A stretch of DNA of 64,000 nt, taken from contig JBBCGY010000001.1 of assembly GCA_037200005.1 (NCBI GenBank), positions 354,416 through 418,415 of the forward strand. The letters run 5' to 3'. Below the pieces are notes generated by a model, which did no database searches, was not told the DNA's origin, and worked only from the letters and a program-made list of their open reading frames with translations. The DNA is from Alphaproteobacteria bacterium. Its GTDB lineage: Bacteria > Pseudomonadota > Alphaproteobacteria > UBA9219 > RFNS01. Of this stretch, positions 17,959-27,811 are shown piece by piece. Numbering within the stretch: position 1 is the first letter of the stretch; the number at the start of each line of letters is the position of its first letter. A program made the position numbers and the translations under genes.

Positions 17959-18402
17959 GGCTTTCTTCTCCCAGCCGCGCTCGCCCTGCTGCCAATAGCT
18001 GAGGTCGTGGCCGCCTTCCTGCGCGGCTTTCCAGCGCGTGCGCGCGCCCGCGACGGCGGCATCGTCATTGCCGTCGAACAGGTCGCAGACCCGGGCATAG
18101 TCCGCCAGTTTTTCCGATTGCGCGCCATCGACCAGGAATAAAACCTGCGCGCCGTTCGGGCGCTCGTCGCGATGCGTAAGCCAGACCGGCTGGTCTTCGG
18201 CGTCTCCGTCCTTGTCGCTGCCGTGCGGCAGAAAGCTGTCCTGGCGGTACGTCCACAAAAATTGCGCCAGCGCCTCGACGCGCTCCGCCGATCCGGCCAT
18301 CACCACCGCGCGCCAGCCGCGTTCGAGCGTCTTTTCCAGCAGTTCCGGCAGCGCCTGTTCGAGCGACGATTGCGTCAGGTGATAGAAGCTGATTTCCGCC
18401 AT
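17953..18402 (-). CDS. holC: DNA polymerase III subunit chi
   Basis: 149 residues. The N-terminus EISFYHLTQSSLEQALPELL and the motif RVEALAQFLWTYRQDSFLPH are characteristic of chi, which links the clamp loader to SSB. The C-terminal RTRWKAAQEGGHDLSYWQQ is also typical. ATG 18402 is chosen over an upstream codon because the conserved MAEISFYHL start lies there; it then begins 2 bases after the holA stop. Last gene of the leuS-lptE-ridA-holA-holC run. Confidence 0.9.
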   Translation of the reverse strand: MAEISFYHLTQSSLEQALPELLEKTLERGWRAVVMAGSAERVEALAQFLWTYRQDSFLPHGSDKDGDAEDQPVWLTHRDERPNGAQVLFLVDGAQSEKLADYARVCDLFDGNDDAAVAGARTRWKAAQEGGHDLSYWQQGERGWEKKAS

Positions 18403-18404
18403 CG

Positions 18405-19424
18405 TCAGGCCGCCCGCGCCAGCGTCACGAATAATTGCTGGCATAGCGCGGCGTCAGGCATGCCGGTGCGCTTGCATTTGGCTTCGGCGTCGGTCAGCGC
18501 GGCGAGCGCGCGCATGATTTTGGCGCTGCTCCATTTTTGCGCCTGGCGCGAGAATTGGGCTTCGTATTTCCAGAAGACGCGCGGCTGCAATTTATTCATC
18601 GCGTCCTTGGCGCTGTCGCCGTTTTCGATCCGGATCCGGACTTCGAGCACGCGCGTGAAATGGCGCTGCGCGGCGCGGAGCAGCGCGACCGGCGAGGCGG
18701 CTTCGGCCATCAGGCGGCGCAGGCTGCGGTCAAGCGCCGCGAAATCGCCGTCGCCGACCGCCAGAACCAGGCTGTCGGTATCGGCCGCCGCCGCGTCGCC
18801 GAGCGCGGCTTCGACATCGCTAAGGGAAATCGCCGCGGCCTCGCCCGCATACAGGGAAAGCTTCTCAAGCTCGCTCACGAGGCCAAGCCGGTCCGGCGGC
18901 GTAAGCTCGGCGAGGCGCGGCAGCGCGTCGGGCGCGATTTTAATTCCCCGCTCGCGCAGCATGCCCGCGATCGTCCGCATCCGCGCGTCGCCTTCTTCGG
19001 GATAGCAGGCAAGACCGGCGATCTGCGATGCGGCGCTTTCGGCCAGGGCGCGCAGCTTCGATCTCTTGTCGAGATCGCCCGCCTCGATCACCAGCAGGGA
19101 ATCCGTCTGCGGCAGATCCTGCAGCAATTTCGCCAGCGGCGCGGCCAGCTTGTCGTCCGCCTCGGCCACGCGCACCAGGCGCCGCCCGCCGCCCAGCGCC
19201 ATCGCCGCCATTTCGTCGTGCAGCAAGGTGGGGTCGGCGCTTATGTCGTCGGTCTGCAGCAGCGCGACGCGGAACGGATCGTTGAGATCGGCGGCGGCGC
19301 TGCGGGCGATGCTGTCGGCGTAAAGGCGCACCGCGCCCGCGTCGGGGCCGAAAATCACCGCGATACGCAAGTCGGACGGCGGTGTCTTGACGAAGGATTC
19401 GATGCGGGCGGACGGCACTTTCAT
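18405..19424 (-). CDS. holA: DNA polymerase III subunit delta
   Basis: 339 residues, the usual length. The N-terminal part contains VIFGPDAGAVRLYADSI and the clamp-loader AAA-like fold, and the C-terminal helical domain includes SQIAGLACYPEEGDAR and RALAALTDAEAKCKRTG, typical of alphaproteobacterial HolA. Delta opens the beta clamp. The start overlaps the ridA-like gene's stop by 4 bases. In alphaproteobacteria holA usually sits directly behind lptE; here a RidA-like gene lies between. Confidence 0.92.
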   Translation of the reverse strand: MKVPSARIESFVKTPPSDLRIAVIFGPDAGAVRLYADSIARSAAADLNDPFRVALLQTDDISADPTLLHDEMAAMALGGGRRLVRVAEADDKLAAPLAKLLQDLPQTDSLLVIEAGDLDKRSKLRALAESAASQIAGLACYPEEGDARMRTIAGMLRERGIKIAPDALPRLAELTPPDRLGLVSELEKLSLYAGEAAAISLSDVEAALGDAAAADTDSLVLAVGDGDFAALDRSLRRLMAEAASPVALLRAAQRHFTRVLEVRIRIENGDSAKDAMNKLQPRVFWKYEAQFSRQAQKWSSAKIMRALAALTDAEAKCKRTGMPDAALCQQLFVTLARAA

Positions 19425-19795
19425 GCGATGACTGCTATGGCATCGGCGGCCACGCGCCAGCCGCCCTTGAGCGCCGCGAGTGGCAGCACGCCGCGAGCCG
19501 GCTTATGATCGCCCATGAAATCGGCGAAAGCGCCGTTCACTTCCGCCCAATCTTCGATATTCACGACATAGAAAGTGACGCGCACGAAGCTTGCGGCGCT
19601 GCCGCCCGCTTCGGCGACGACGGCCAGCAGGGATTCCATCACGCTCTGCGTCTGCCGCGTGGGCGATTGCCAGAATCCCGGCGTGCCGTCATCGGCGGGA
19701 AGCTGAGTCGAAAGATAAAGCGTCGATCCCGCCAGGATGCCCTGGCTGTAATGGCCGTTGGGCTTGGGAGCTTTTTCGCTATGGATGGGTTTCAT
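19421..19795 (-). CDS. RidA/YjgF family protein
   Basis: 124 residues, single domain. NGHYSQGILAGSTLYLSTQL matches the N-terminal RidA block and VRVTFYVVNIEDWAEVNGAF the middle block. The C-terminus (KPARGVLPLAALKGGWRVAA) keeps the active-site Arg position but differs from the canonical xxxLPxxxxVEIExxA ending, so it may belong to a Rid subfamily without deaminase activity. RidA hydrolyses reactive enamine/imine intermediates. The gene overlaps lptE by 17 bases and holA by 4, so it is embedded in the operon. Confidence 0.85.
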   Translation of the reverse strand: MKPIHSEKAPKPNGHYSQGILAGSTLYLSTQLPADDGTPGFWQSPTRQTQSVMESLLAVVAEAGGSAASFVRVTFYVVNIEDWAEVNGAFADFMGDHKPARGVLPLAALKGGWRVAADAIAVIA

Positions 19796-20339
19796 CGCGG
19801 TCTTCGAAATAAAGCGCCAGGCGGTTGACGATCTGGTCGCTGGCCTCGCGCAGCGCGCGCGCGCGCGCGTCTTCGGACGAGACGAGGTTGGCGTATTGCG
19901 CGTCGAGCTTGCTGTAGCTCACCGTGGATTTAGCCTCCCCTTTCACCAATCGCTTGCCGCTGTCGATATCGGTCATCGCATAGCGCGCGACGAGGTTGAG
20001 CTGCGCCCGCGACGCGGTGGCGTCCTTGCGGATGCCGAGATCGACGGCGGTTTCGGTGAGCGAGATAGCCAGCTCATAGCGCGGCGATACTGGGCGGCCT
20101 TCCAGATACATTTTGTCGATCAGGAAATTGCGCATCATTTGTCCCGAACGGTCGGGAATATTGCCGATTTGCACCTGGCCGAGTTCGGTCGCGGCTTTGC
20201 CGGTGCCGCCGATATTGCCGTAAAGCGGGTGGAAGCCGCAGCCCGCCAACAGAAAACAGATGGCAATAAGGAGGGGCCGGGCGGCAACCGGCGTTCCCCA
20301 TCGTCCGATATCGAACATGCGATGGCGATCATCCGACAT
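19779..20339 (-). CDS. lptE: LPS-assembly lipoprotein LptE
   Basis: 186 residues from the ATG at 20339; 20351 and 20318 are alternative in-frame starts. The signal peptide [20 protein letters not shown] ends in a lipobox (LAGC), and CGFHPLYG is the hallmark of alphaproteobacterial LptE. The chain is all beta/alpha LptE-like, with [14 protein letters not shown] and [18 protein letters not shown]. LptE plugs LptD in the outer membrane for LPS insertion. The start overlaps leuS by 11 bases. Confidence 0.9.
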   Translation of the reverse strand: MSDDRHRMFDIGRWGTPVAARPLLIAICFLLAGCGFHPLYGNIGGTGKAATELGQVQIGNIPDRSGQMMRNFLIDKMYLEGRPVSPRYELAISLTETAVDLGIRKDATASRAQLNLVARYAMTDIDSGKRLVKGEAKSTVSYSKLDAQYANLVSSEDARARALREASDQIVNRLALYFEDRDETHP

Positions 20340-22899
20340 CGGCCACCACATTCACGATCTTGCCCGGCACGACGATGACCTTGCGCGGCGCGGCTCCGGC
20401 GAGCGCGCGCTGGACGCCGGCTTCGGCGAGCGCGAGGCGTTCGGTTTCCTTGGCGGCGCTGTTGCGCGGCACGGTGATGGTCGCGCGCAGCTTGCCGTTG
20501 ACCTGCACCGCGATGGTCACGGTCTCGTCGGTCAGCAGCGCGGGGTCCGGTTTCGGCCATGGCGTGTCGCACAGCGGAACGTCATGGCCCAGCGCTTCCC
20601 ACATTTCCTCGGCGATATGCGGCAGCATCGGCGACAAAAGTTGCGCCAGGACTTCCAGCCCTTCGCGCAATACCCAGGCTTCGCCGCCCGCCGGGCCGTC
20701 AAGCTCGCCGAGCGCGTTGGAAAGCTCGCGCGCCCGCGCCACCGCCTTATTGAAATGGAAGCGTTCGAAATCCTGCGAGATGTCGGCGATGGTGCGGTGG
20801 ATGACGCGCCGCGCCGCCTGCGCCTTCGCGCTTAAATTTTCCGGCATCGGCGCGTCTTTGGACGGCAGCGGCAGGGACGGCTCGCTGACCATGCGCCACA
20901 GGCGGTTGATATAGCGCCATGCGCCGTCGACGCCGCTTTCGGTCCATTCCAGATCGCGCTCGGGCGGACTATCTGAAAGCATGAACAGCCGCGCGGTATC
21001 GGCGCCGTAGCTTTCGATGATGCGCGCGGGCGGCACGACATTCTTTTTCGATTTGCTCATGACCTCGACGCGGCCGAGGGTCACCGGCTGGCCGGTTTCG
21101 GCATGCGTGGCGCGACCATCGGGGTGCTTCACCACTTCTTCCGGGTAGAGCCATCTGCCGTGATCGTCTTTGTAGGATTCGTGGCAGATCATGCCCTGCG
21201 TGAACAGGCCCGCGAACGGCTCGGCAAGTTTCAGGTGGCCGGTCTTTTCCATCGCGCGGGTGAAGAAGCGCGCGTAAAGCAGATGCAAGATCGCGTGCTC
21301 GACGCCGCCGACATACTGATCGACCGGCAGCCAGTAATCGACGGCGGCGGGATCGACGGGCCGCGCGTCGTCATGCGGCGAGCAGAAGCGGGCGAAATAC
21401 CAGCTGCTGTCGACGAACGTGTCGCAGGTGTCGGTCTCGCGCCGCGCATCCTTGCCGCATTGCGGGCATTTGACCTTGCTCCAGGACGGGTGATGGTCGA
21501 GCGGATTGCCCGGCTTGTCGAACGTCACGTCTTCGGGAAGCTTCACCGGCAGGTCGGCTTCCGGCACCGGCACCGCGCCGCAGCCGCCGCAATGGATGAC
21601 GGGAATCGGGCAGCCCCAATAGCGCTGGCGGCTGACGCCCCAGTCGCGCAGCCGGAACTGAATCGTGCCGTGGCCCGCGCCGAGCTCTTCCAGTTTTTTG
21701 ATCGCGGCGGCTTTGCCCTGCTCGACATCGAGGCCGTCGAGGAATCCGGAATGGCGCAGGCGGCCCGGGCCGGTATAGGCCTCGGTGCTGATGATGATCC
21801 GGTCGCCGTCTTCGGGAATCACCACGGGCCGTATCGGCAGGCCGTATCGGTTGGCGAAATCGAGATCGCGCTGGTCGTGGGCGGGACAGCCGAAAATCGC
21901 GCCGGTGCCGTATTCCATCAGCACGAAATTGGCGACATAGACCGGCAGCCGCGAATCTTTAAGGAAAGGATGCTGCACCCGGAGGCCGGTATCATAGCCC
22001 AGCTTTTCCTGGGCCTCGAGCGCCGCCTCGCTGGTGCCGGTGCGGTTGCATTCGGCGATGAATCCGGCAAGCTCGGAACTGTCGGCGGCCAAGGACGCCG
22101 CCAGCGGATGATGCGGCGAAAGCGCGATGAAGGACGCGCCGAACAGCGTGTCGGGCCGGGTGGTGAAAACCTCGATGCCGCCGTCGCGCTCGACCAGCTT
22201 GAAAGACAGCTTCGCGCCCGCCGACTTGCCGATCCAGTTCTCCTGCATCAGCCGGACTTTTTCCGGCCAGCGGTCGAGGCTCTTCAGCGCCGCGAGCAGA
22301 TCTTCGGCGTAATCGGTGATTTTCAGGAACCATTGCGACAATTTGCGTTTTTCGACCAGCGCGCCGCTGCGCCAGCCGCGTCCGTCGATGACCTGCTCGT
22401 TGGCCAGAACCGTATGGTCGACCGGGTCCCAATTGACCCAGGATTCCTTGCGGTACACCAGTCCGGCGCGCCAGAAATCGAGGAACAGTTTTTGCTGCTG
22501 CTTGTAATAGGCGGCGTCGCAGGTGGCGAATTCCCGGCTCCAGTCGATGGCAAGCCCGATGCGCTGCAATTCGCCGCGCATGACGGCGATATTGTCGTAA
22601 GTCCATTTCGCGGGATGCACCTTATTGTCGCGGGCGGCGTTCTCGGCGGGCAGGCCGAAGGCGTCCCATCCCATCGGGCAAAGGACGTTGAAGCCCAGCG
22701 CTCTTTTGTAGCGGGCCACGACATCGGAAAGCGTGTAATTGCGCACATGCCCCATATGAATCCGCCCCGAAGGGTACGGAAACATCGACAGCACATAGTA
22801 TTTCGGTTTCGCCGGGTCTTCGGCAGCCTTAAAGCTATCCCGGCCTTGCCAGAATGTCTGCCATTTGGCTTCGGCGGCCTGGACGTTGTAGCGGGTCAT
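20329..22899 (-). CDS. leuS: Leucyl-tRNA synthetase
   Basis: 856 residues, full length. The class I HIGH motif is HMGH (residues 48-51) and the KMSKS loop appears as VMSKSKKN. A zinc-type knuckle ([15 protein letters not shown] and [15 protein letters not shown]), the editing domain ([11 protein letters not shown]) and a C-terminal anticodon/tRNA domain ([12 protein letters not shown]) are present. It starts 4 bases inside the DUF3576 gene's stop (ATGA), so the lipoprotein gene leads the operon. Confidence 0.97.
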   Translation of the reverse strand: MTRYNVQAAEAKWQTFWQGRDSFKAAEDPAKPKYYVLSMFPYPSGRIHMGHVRNYTLSDVVARYKRALGFNVLCPMGWDAFGLPAENAARDNKVHPAKWTYDNIAVMRGELQRIGLAIDWSREFATCDAAYYKQQQKLFLDFWRAGLVYRKESWVNWDPVDHTVLANEQVIDGRGWRSGALVEKRKLSQWFLKITDYAEDLLAALKSLDRWPEKVRLMQENWIGKSAGAKLSFKLVERDGGIEVFTTRPDTLFGASFIALSPHHPLAASLAADSSELAGFIAECNRTGTSEAALEAQEKLGYDTGLRVQHPFLKDSRLPVYVANFVLMEYGTGAIFGCPAHDQRDLDFANRYGLPIRPVVIPEDGDRIIISTEAYTGPGRLRHSGFLDGLDVEQGKAAAIKKLEELGAGHGTIQFRLRDWGVSRQRYWGCPIPVIHCGGCGAVPVPEADLPVKLPEDVTFDKPGNPLDHHPSWSKVKCPQCGKDARRETDTCDTFVDSSWYFARFCSPHDDARPVDPAAVDYWLPVDQYVGGVEHAILHLLYARFFTRAMEKTGHLKLAEPFAGLFTQGMICHESYKDDHGRWLYPEEVVKHPDGRATHAETGQPVTLGRVEVMSKSKKNVVPPARIIESYGADTARLFMLSDSPPERDLEWTESGVDGAWRYINRLWRMVSEPSLPLPSKDAPMPENLSAKAQAARRVIHRTIADISQDFERFHFNKAVARARELSNALGELDGPAGGEAWVLREGLEVLAQLLSPMLPHIAEEMWEALGHDVPLCDTPWPKPDPALLTDETVTIAVQVNGKLRATITVPRNSAAKETERLALAEAGVQRALAGAAPRKVIVVPGKIVNVVADVG

Positions 22900-23462
22900 T
22901 TATTGTCCGGCTTCTGCTTCTGCGCCACCTTCATCTGCCGCGCGCGCGTCAGGACGGCTTCCTCGAGCGCCGTGGCGACGCTAGGCTCGACGGCGGCATC
23001 GGCCCAGCCTTGCGGCTCGGCGCGGATTTGCTTGAAAGCCTTCACCCGGACGCCGTCCGCGCGAAGCTCGCGGTCGAGGATGAATACGTTCAGCTTCATT
23101 CTTTCATTGGGATTGCCGGGCGACGCGTACCAGTCGGTCAGGATCGTTCCGCCGAAAGGATCGGCGGCGAGCAACGGCATGAAGCTGACCGTATCGAGCG
23201 CGGCGCGCCACAGATAGGCATTGACGGTGATGCCGCTCGCGCCGCCGTCCTTGGCTTTATCGGGACCGAAAAGCAGCATGCCGCCTTCGTCGGACAGCAG
23301 GCTGCCCTGCTTATATTCCTCGTCCTTCTTCTTGTCGGGGAATTTAGCTTCGGTATTCACGCCGGAACCGCAGGCGGAAAGCAGACATGCGGCGACCGCG
23401 AGCGCGATCAGCCGACGGTGAATCTTCGGGAAGCCGTGGTTAATAATTGCATATTTTTGCAT
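22896..23462 (-). CDS. DUF3576 lipoprotein
   Basis: 188 residues from the ATG at 23462; a longer frame starts at 23525. The leader ends in a lipobox (LLSAC). The core, [20 protein letters not shown] and [12 protein letters not shown], is the DUF3576 signature common upstream of leuS in alphaproteobacteria. Function is unknown; an outer-membrane role is likely from the lipobox and the lptE neighbour. First gene of the leuS operon, translationally coupled to it. Confidence 0.85.
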   Translation of the reverse strand: MQKYAIINHGFPKIHRRLIALAVAACLLSACGSGVNTEAKFPDKKKDEEYKQGSLLSDEGGMLLFGPDKAKDGGASGITVNAYLWRAALDTVSFMPLLAADPFGGTILTDWYASPGNPNERMKLNVFILDRELRADGVRVKAFKQIRAEPQGWADAAVEPSVATALEEAVLTRARQMKVAQKQKPDNK

Positions 23463-23728
23463 CACGAGTCCATGAATGCCGGAACAGAGATCGCCGATTC
23501 GCTCGGCCAGGCCATTGTTAAACAATAAAATTATAGCCGACGCAAGCCGCCTCTACAGAATGACCGGTTGTTGCGGGAAAGCAACATTTGAGCGCTGAAA
23601 ACCGGACAGGCTGTTTTAGTGCTTGTCTGTGCAAGGGCGCTCGGTCAAATTCCCCCCTGTCTGGGCAGTTCACCACGCCCATTGTTTCTTGGTCTTTAAC
23701 TTCAAACCCACTTCAAGGGGGCACTCAC

Positions 23729-25012
23729 ATGCGTAAGATTCTCCTGGCGACAACGGCCCTGGTCGGCATCGCCGCGTTCGCGCCTGCCGCGCAGGCTCAA
23801 AATGACGCGCCGCTCAATGTCACGCTCGGCGGGTATGTCGATTTCCGCGCCGGCTTCTTCCGCGAGAGCGCCAACAACAGCACCGCTTTCGCGGCCCCGG
23901 CGGCGGCTCCCGCCGTTGCCGTCCCGACGCGCCGCAGCGCCGACTTCGAAACCGAATGGCGCCTTAACGTCGACGTGACCGGCAAAGGTCCGCGCGGCGT
24001 CGAATACGGCGGCCGGGTCAGCTTCTGGAACGGTTCCACCTATAACGACGGTTTCCAGGGCAATGGCACGAACGTCAACACCCGCGAAGCCTATGTCTTC
24101 CTGTCGGGCGCATACGGCAAGCTGGTCGGCGGCGACCATCGCGGCGCCCGCGACCTGTTCGTCTATGCCCCGACCGTCGGTCTCGGCCAGGTCGATGGCA
24201 GCTACACGGATTTCACCGATCCGCTGACGCTCACGGCCTTCCAGCCGACTTTCTTCGACGACACCGAAACCAGCACCAAGATCACCTATTTGACCCCGCA
24301 AGTCGGCAACGACAAGCATAAGGTGCAGGCTGCCGTCTCCTTCGCTCCCCAGCTTTGGGATCAAGGCCAGAATATCGTCAAATATTCGAATGCCGGTCAG
24401 TTCAACAACATCAACAACACCGTCTCGCAGGTCTCGCCGCCGTACAACACGACCGGCCCGATCTACAAGAACTTCGTCCAGGCTGCGGCGCAGTATCAGG
24501 GCGATTTCAGTCCGGTGACCTGGGTGTTCAGCCCGTTCTTCGCCACCGGTTCGGGTGACAGCGCCATGTCTCCCTTCAAGAGCTTCGCCATCTGGGGCGC
24601 CGGCACGCAAATCGGCTATGCCGGTTTCACCCTCGGCGGTTCTTACGTGGATGGCAGCAGCTTCCTGCGCACCGACCTTCAGAACCGCGACCAGAAAGTC
24701 TGGACCGCCGGCCTGAAGTATGAGTGGGAGAAGTATGCGGTTGCGATCAGCTACCTCGACGGCGAAGGCTATAACAATGGCTTCGCTGCTCAGGGAACCG
24801 CGGCCACCTCGCTGAACAACGTCAACAGCGTGAACTATGTGACCAACTTCAACCTCTACAGCGTTGGCGGCGCCTATACCTGGTTCCCAGGCATGGCCAC
24901 CCAAGCCGATCTGGCCTTCTTCCAGCAGAATCGCGGCGATGCAATCGGCGCGGCTGCTGCGGACCAGAATACCGGCGGCGTGTTCATCGTGTCGCAGAAG
25001 CTGACGTTCTAA
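23729..25012 (+). CDS. Outer-membrane porin
   Basis: 427 residues. The signal peptide (cleavage after PAAQA, about residue 22) is followed by alternating amphipathic strands typical of a 16-stranded porin: LGGYVDFRAGFF, ETEWRLNVDVTGKGPRGVEY, a conserved EAYVFLSGAYGKLVGGDHRG block, and a final aromatic strand GGVFIVSQKLTF ending in Phe. It forms trimeric pores for small solutes. ATG 23729 is preferred over an upstream codon because it opens the signal peptide and has a strong ribosome-binding site (CAAGGGGG). Confidence 0.9.
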   Translation: MRKILLATTALVGIAAFAPAAQAQNDAPLNVTLGGYVDFRAGFFRESANNSTAFAAPAAAPAVAVPTRRSADFETEWRLNVDVTGKGPRGVEYGGRVSFWNGSTYNDGFQGNGTNVNTREAYVFLSGAYGKLVGGDHRGARDLFVYAPTVGLGQVDGSYTDFTDPLTLTAFQPTFFDDTETSTKITYLTPQVGNDKHKVQAAVSFAPQLWDQGQNIVKYSNAGQFNNINNTVSQVSPPYNTTGPIYKNFVQAAAQYQGDFSPVTWVFSPFFATGSGDSAMSPFKSFAIWGAGTQIGYAGFTLGGSYVDGSSFLRTDLQNRDQKVWTAGLKYEWEKYAVAISYLDGEGYNNGFAAQGTAATSLNNVNSVNYVTNFNLYSVGGAYTWFPGMATQADLAFFQQNRGDAIGAAAADQNTGGVFIVSQKLTF

Positions 25013-25028
25013 GGCGCTTTGTTAACGA

Positions 25029-25056
25029 GCCGCGCCTCTCGGGGCGCGGCGAGTTT
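25029..25056 (+). terminator. Hairpin behind the porin gene
   Basis: GCCGCGCC (25029-25036) pairs with GGCGCGGC (25043-25050), followed by GAGTTT. It is a strong stem with a short T tract, 17 bases after the porin stop. The remaining sequence up to pgk holds a second terminator and no ORF that looks coding. Confidence 0.65.
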
Positions 25057-25160
25057 ACAAAAGCCCATGAACGCCCTTGGCGTTCAAACCGGCATAGCTC
25101 CCGCGAGAGCGGAAGCGACGCCGGATCGGTCAAGAATATAGACCGGAACAAAGAAATTGC

Positions 25161-25194
25161 AGGGCGGCTGGGCAACCAGCCGCCCTTATCTTTT
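25161..25194 (+). terminator. Strong intrinsic terminator between porin and pgk
   Basis: GGGCGGCTGG (25162-25171), loop GCAA, CCAGCCGCCC (25176-25185), then TTATCTTTT. About 150 bases after the porin stop, with no ORF between, so it either backs up the porin terminator or ends a short non-coding transcript. Confidence 0.88.
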
Positions 25195-25316
25195 GGGCCG
25201 CCTTTTCCGCCCATTTTTGCCACCCTCTTTTGTTGCCCTCTTTTGCCGATTGTCTTTGCCGGAGAATTGGTCTTTATTCGCCTCCTCGGCCTTATATGCG
25301 GATTGGGGAGATTATG

Positions 25317-26549
25317 ATGGTGCAGCGCGATTATTTGACGCTTGAGGAAATCGTCGTGACCGGCAGACGGGTGCTGCTGCGCGCCGACCTGAATGTCCCG
25401 GTCAAAAACGGCAAGATCACCGACCGCACGCGTCTCGAGCGCCTCGTGCCGACGATCAAATATCTGCGCGACCATGGCGCGCGGGTGGCGATTCTTTCCC
25501 ATTTCGGCCGTCCCGACGGCAAGCCGGTGCCGGAATATAGTCTGCGCCCGATCGCGGCGGAGCTGGCGCAAATTCTCGGCGCGGACGTGGCGTTCGCGTC
25601 CGATTGCATCGGCCCGGAGGCGAAAGCCGTCATCGATCGCCTGCCTCAGGGCGGTCTCATCGTTCTGGAAAATACCCGCTTCCACGCCCAAGAAGAACAA
25701 AACGACCATGCTTTTGCCGCGTCGCTGGCCGCGCTCGGCGATATCGCCGTCATGGACGCCTTCTCGGCGGCACACCGCGCCCACGCCTCGACGGCGGGGC
25801 TGCTCGACCTTTTGCCCGCCGCGGCGGGACGGCTGATGCAGGCCGAGCTTGAGGCGCTCTCGAAAGCGCTCGAGACGCCGCAGCGCCCCGTGGCCGCCAT
25901 CGTCGGCGGCGCGAAAGTGTCGACCAAGCTCGGCGTCCTGACGCATCTGATCGACAAGGTCGACATGCTGGCGCTCGGCGGCGGCATGGCGAATACATTT
26001 CTCGCCGCGCAAGGCAAGCCGATCGGCAAGTCGCTCTATGAGGCCGACATGCTGGATACCGCGCGCGACGTCATGCAGCGCGCCGCGAAGAACGGCTGCC
26101 GCCTGATCCTGCCGCAGGATGTCGTGGTCGCGGCGGAATTCAAGGCCGGCGCGGCGTCCGAGACCGTGCTCGCCGACAAGACGCCCGCCGACAAGATGAT
26201 CCTCGATGTCGGGCCCGCGACCTGCGCCGAGATCGCCGCCGCGCTCGCCGGATGCAAGACCATCGTCTGGAACGGGCCGATGGGCGTGTTCGAAATGCCG
26301 CCTTTCGACGAAGGCACGCGCGCGATCGCGCTGACCGTCGCCGGCCTGACGCAGCAACATCATATCGTCTCGGTCGCAGGCGGCGGCGAAACCGTCGCCG
26401 CGCTCGCGGTCACCGAGCAGACCGAAAACCTGACTTATGTTTCGACGGCGGGCGGCGCGTTCCTGGAATGGCTGGAGGGCAAGGAATTGCCCGGCGTCGC
26501 CGCGCTGCGCCACGCCAAGCTGCGCATGAATGGGAAGTTGAGCGCTTAA
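25317..26549 (+). CDS. pgk: Phosphoglycerate kinase
   Basis: 410 residues. Family signatures are all present: LRADLNVPVKNG, SHFGRPDGKP, ENTRFHAQEEQND, DAFSAAHRAHAST, GGAKVSTKLGVL, WNGPMGVFE and the GGGETVAAL nucleotide motif. It transfers the acyl phosphate of 1,3-bisphosphoglycerate to ADP in glycolysis. Two ATGs in a row (25314, 25317) occur; the second has the better spacing from GGGGAG (25305-25310). No gap or fba neighbour, unlike many relatives. Confidence 0.97.
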   Translation: MVQRDYLTLEEIVVTGRRVLLRADLNVPVKNGKITDRTRLERLVPTIKYLRDHGARVAILSHFGRPDGKPVPEYSLRPIAAELAQILGADVAFASDCIGPEAKAVIDRLPQGGLIVLENTRFHAQEEQNDHAFAASLAALGDIAVMDAFSAAHRAHASTAGLLDLLPAAAGRLMQAELEALSKALETPQRPVAAIVGGAKVSTKLGVLTHLIDKVDMLALGGGMANTFLAAQGKPIGKSLYEADMLDTARDVMQRAAKNGCRLILPQDVVVAAEFKAGAASETVLADKTPADKMILDVGPATCAEIAAALAGCKTIVWNGPMGVFEMPPFDEGTRAIALTVAGLTQQHHIVSVAGGGETVAALAVTEQTENLTYVSTAGGAFLEWLEGKELPGVAALRHAKLRMNGKLSA

Positions 26550-26558
26550 GGAAAAAAC

Positions 26559-27272
26559 ATGGCTATAATGAAAATTCCGCAACCTGCCGCTCCTTTACAG
26601 AATCCAAATCTGTTTCAAATCGATGGGGTTGCAGGACAGGAGGTATCTTCTTCGGCTATCTCAATCCGATGCCCTCATTGTCGTGAGTTAGGATCATTTG
26701 CAAAAATGACCCAAGCGGGATTTTCTTATTTGAAGAAGACCACTCAAGCTGTTTCTGTCCCATTTGCAGCTACGATAAGAATTTGCCCCAATCAAATATG
26801 TAGAGGGTTAGTTCTTGTTATTGAGCAGAGTGGACGGGCTTTAAAAATAGAACCGCCTCAATTGCTAGACTTCAATGCTAATAATTTGCCTTCAGTATGC
26901 CAAGAAACCTTAAAGGAGGCTGTGGCTTGTCATGCGGCTGGTGCATATAGAGCGGCGGCTATGATGGTGCGCCGCCTTCTCGAAGAAATATGTGAATTGA
27001 ATAAAGCCGAAGGTGCTAATCTACACAATCGGCTCGATGCTCTCAGAAGCATCATTGTTTTGCCTCAGGCTCTCTTTGATGCAATGGGTGAATTAAAGGC
27101 TCTAGGAAATGATGCGGCTCATATTGAAGCCAAAGCTTACGACAATATTGGAAGAGAAGAAGCGGAAGATTCTATAGAGCTTGCAAAAGAAATTTTAAAG
27201 TCACTTTATCAGCTTCAAGGTCTTGTTGAGCGTCTTCAAGCTAGAAAGAAGGGCGGCTCTACCTCAACTTAA
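26559..27272 (+). CDS. DUF4145 (HEPN-like) domain protein
   Basis: 237 residues. The N-terminal part has cysteine pairs that could bind zinc (CPHC and CPNQIC). The C-terminal helical domain carries the DUF4145 signature: YRAAAMMVRRLLEEICELN and LKALGNDAAHIEAKAYDN. DUF4145 belongs to the HEPN superfamily, and the GNDAAH stretch sits at the HEPN Arg-x(n)-His position. The gene is clearly AT-richer than pgk or ruvC, suggesting recent acquisition. It converges with the nucleotidyltransferase gene and overlaps it by 9 bases. Confidence 0.75.
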   Translation: MAIMKIPQPAAPLQNPNLFQIDGVAGQEVSSSAISIRCPHCRELGSFAKMTQAGFSYLKKTTQAVSVPFAATIRICPNQICRGLVLVIEQSGRALKIEPPQLLDFNANNLPSVCQETLKEAVACHAAGAYRAAAMMVRRLLEEICELNKAEGANLHNRLDALRSIIVLPQALFDAMGELKALGNDAAHIEAKAYDNIGREEAEDSIELAKEILKSLYQLQGLVERLQARKKGGSTST

Positions 27273-27806
27273 ATATCGACCTCGCTGTGCTTTCTGATCC
27301 AAAAACCCTTCCAGCGCCGCGATGTCCTCGATATCCACCGGCCTTTTGAGCAGGGTTTTATAGGCGATCAGCTGCTCCGGCGTCATGACCGGGATGGTCA
27401 GGCCGAAGATTTCGCGCGGCGCGGCGGCGGCAAGATCCATCGGCACGGAAACCCATATGTTATTCTGGGCGTCGAAAATCTTCGTGTCGTCGCCGCCGCA
27501 GATATCGATATCCTGGCCGTGATGGTTCAGCACGATGATCGGCAAATCCCAATTTTCGTCGACAAGCCTGGCCGGACCGAAGGTGATGTAGGGCTTGATA
27601 TCATCGACAAGCCGGGGGAAATCCGCCGCGCGGATGTCGACATCAATGTCCTGCAGCGGCCTTTGCGCGCCATAGCTTCGCACCGCCAGGCCCCCTCCCA
27701 CGACAAAAGGGACGCTGTGTTTTTGGAGAATGCCGACCAGCCAGTGGAAGCTTTTGCATGAATTGCGCATGAAGCCATGATGGTCTTTTGGGGCGTGCCC
27801 GGTCAA
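27264..27806 (-). CDS. Nucleotidyltransferase-fold protein (MNT/AbiEii-like)
   Basis: 180 residues. VVGGGLAVRSYGAQRPLQDI followed by DVDI matches the nucleotidyltransferase core G[GS]xxxR...DxD with both metal-binding aspartates; LPIIVLNHHGQDIDICGGDD may supply the third acidic residue. The C-terminal MTPEQLIAYKTLLKRPVDIE resembles the helix of AbiEii-type antiphage/toxin-antitoxin proteins. It is divergent from the Phd/VapC pair and convergent with the DUF4145 gene. The start may instead be ATG 27770. Confidence 0.7.
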   Translation of the reverse strand: MTGHAPKDHHGFMRNSCKSFHWLVGILQKHSVPFVVGGGLAVRSYGAQRPLQDIDVDIRAADFPRLVDDIKPYITFGPARLVDENWDLPIIVLNHHGQDIDICGGDDTKIFDAQNNIWVSVPMDLAAAAPREIFGLTIPVMTPEQLIAYKTLLKRPVDIEDIAALEGFLDQKAQRGRYLS

Positions 27807-27811
27807 ATCCC

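Noticed and set aside
21103-23217. 704-codon open frame opposite leuS
   Set aside because: Antisense shadow; LeuS motifs are complete on the reverse strand and the forward frame has no recognisable domain.
23702-24904. 400-codon frame opposite the porin
   Set aside because: Antisense shadow without a domain; the forward strand shows a signal peptide and porin strands.
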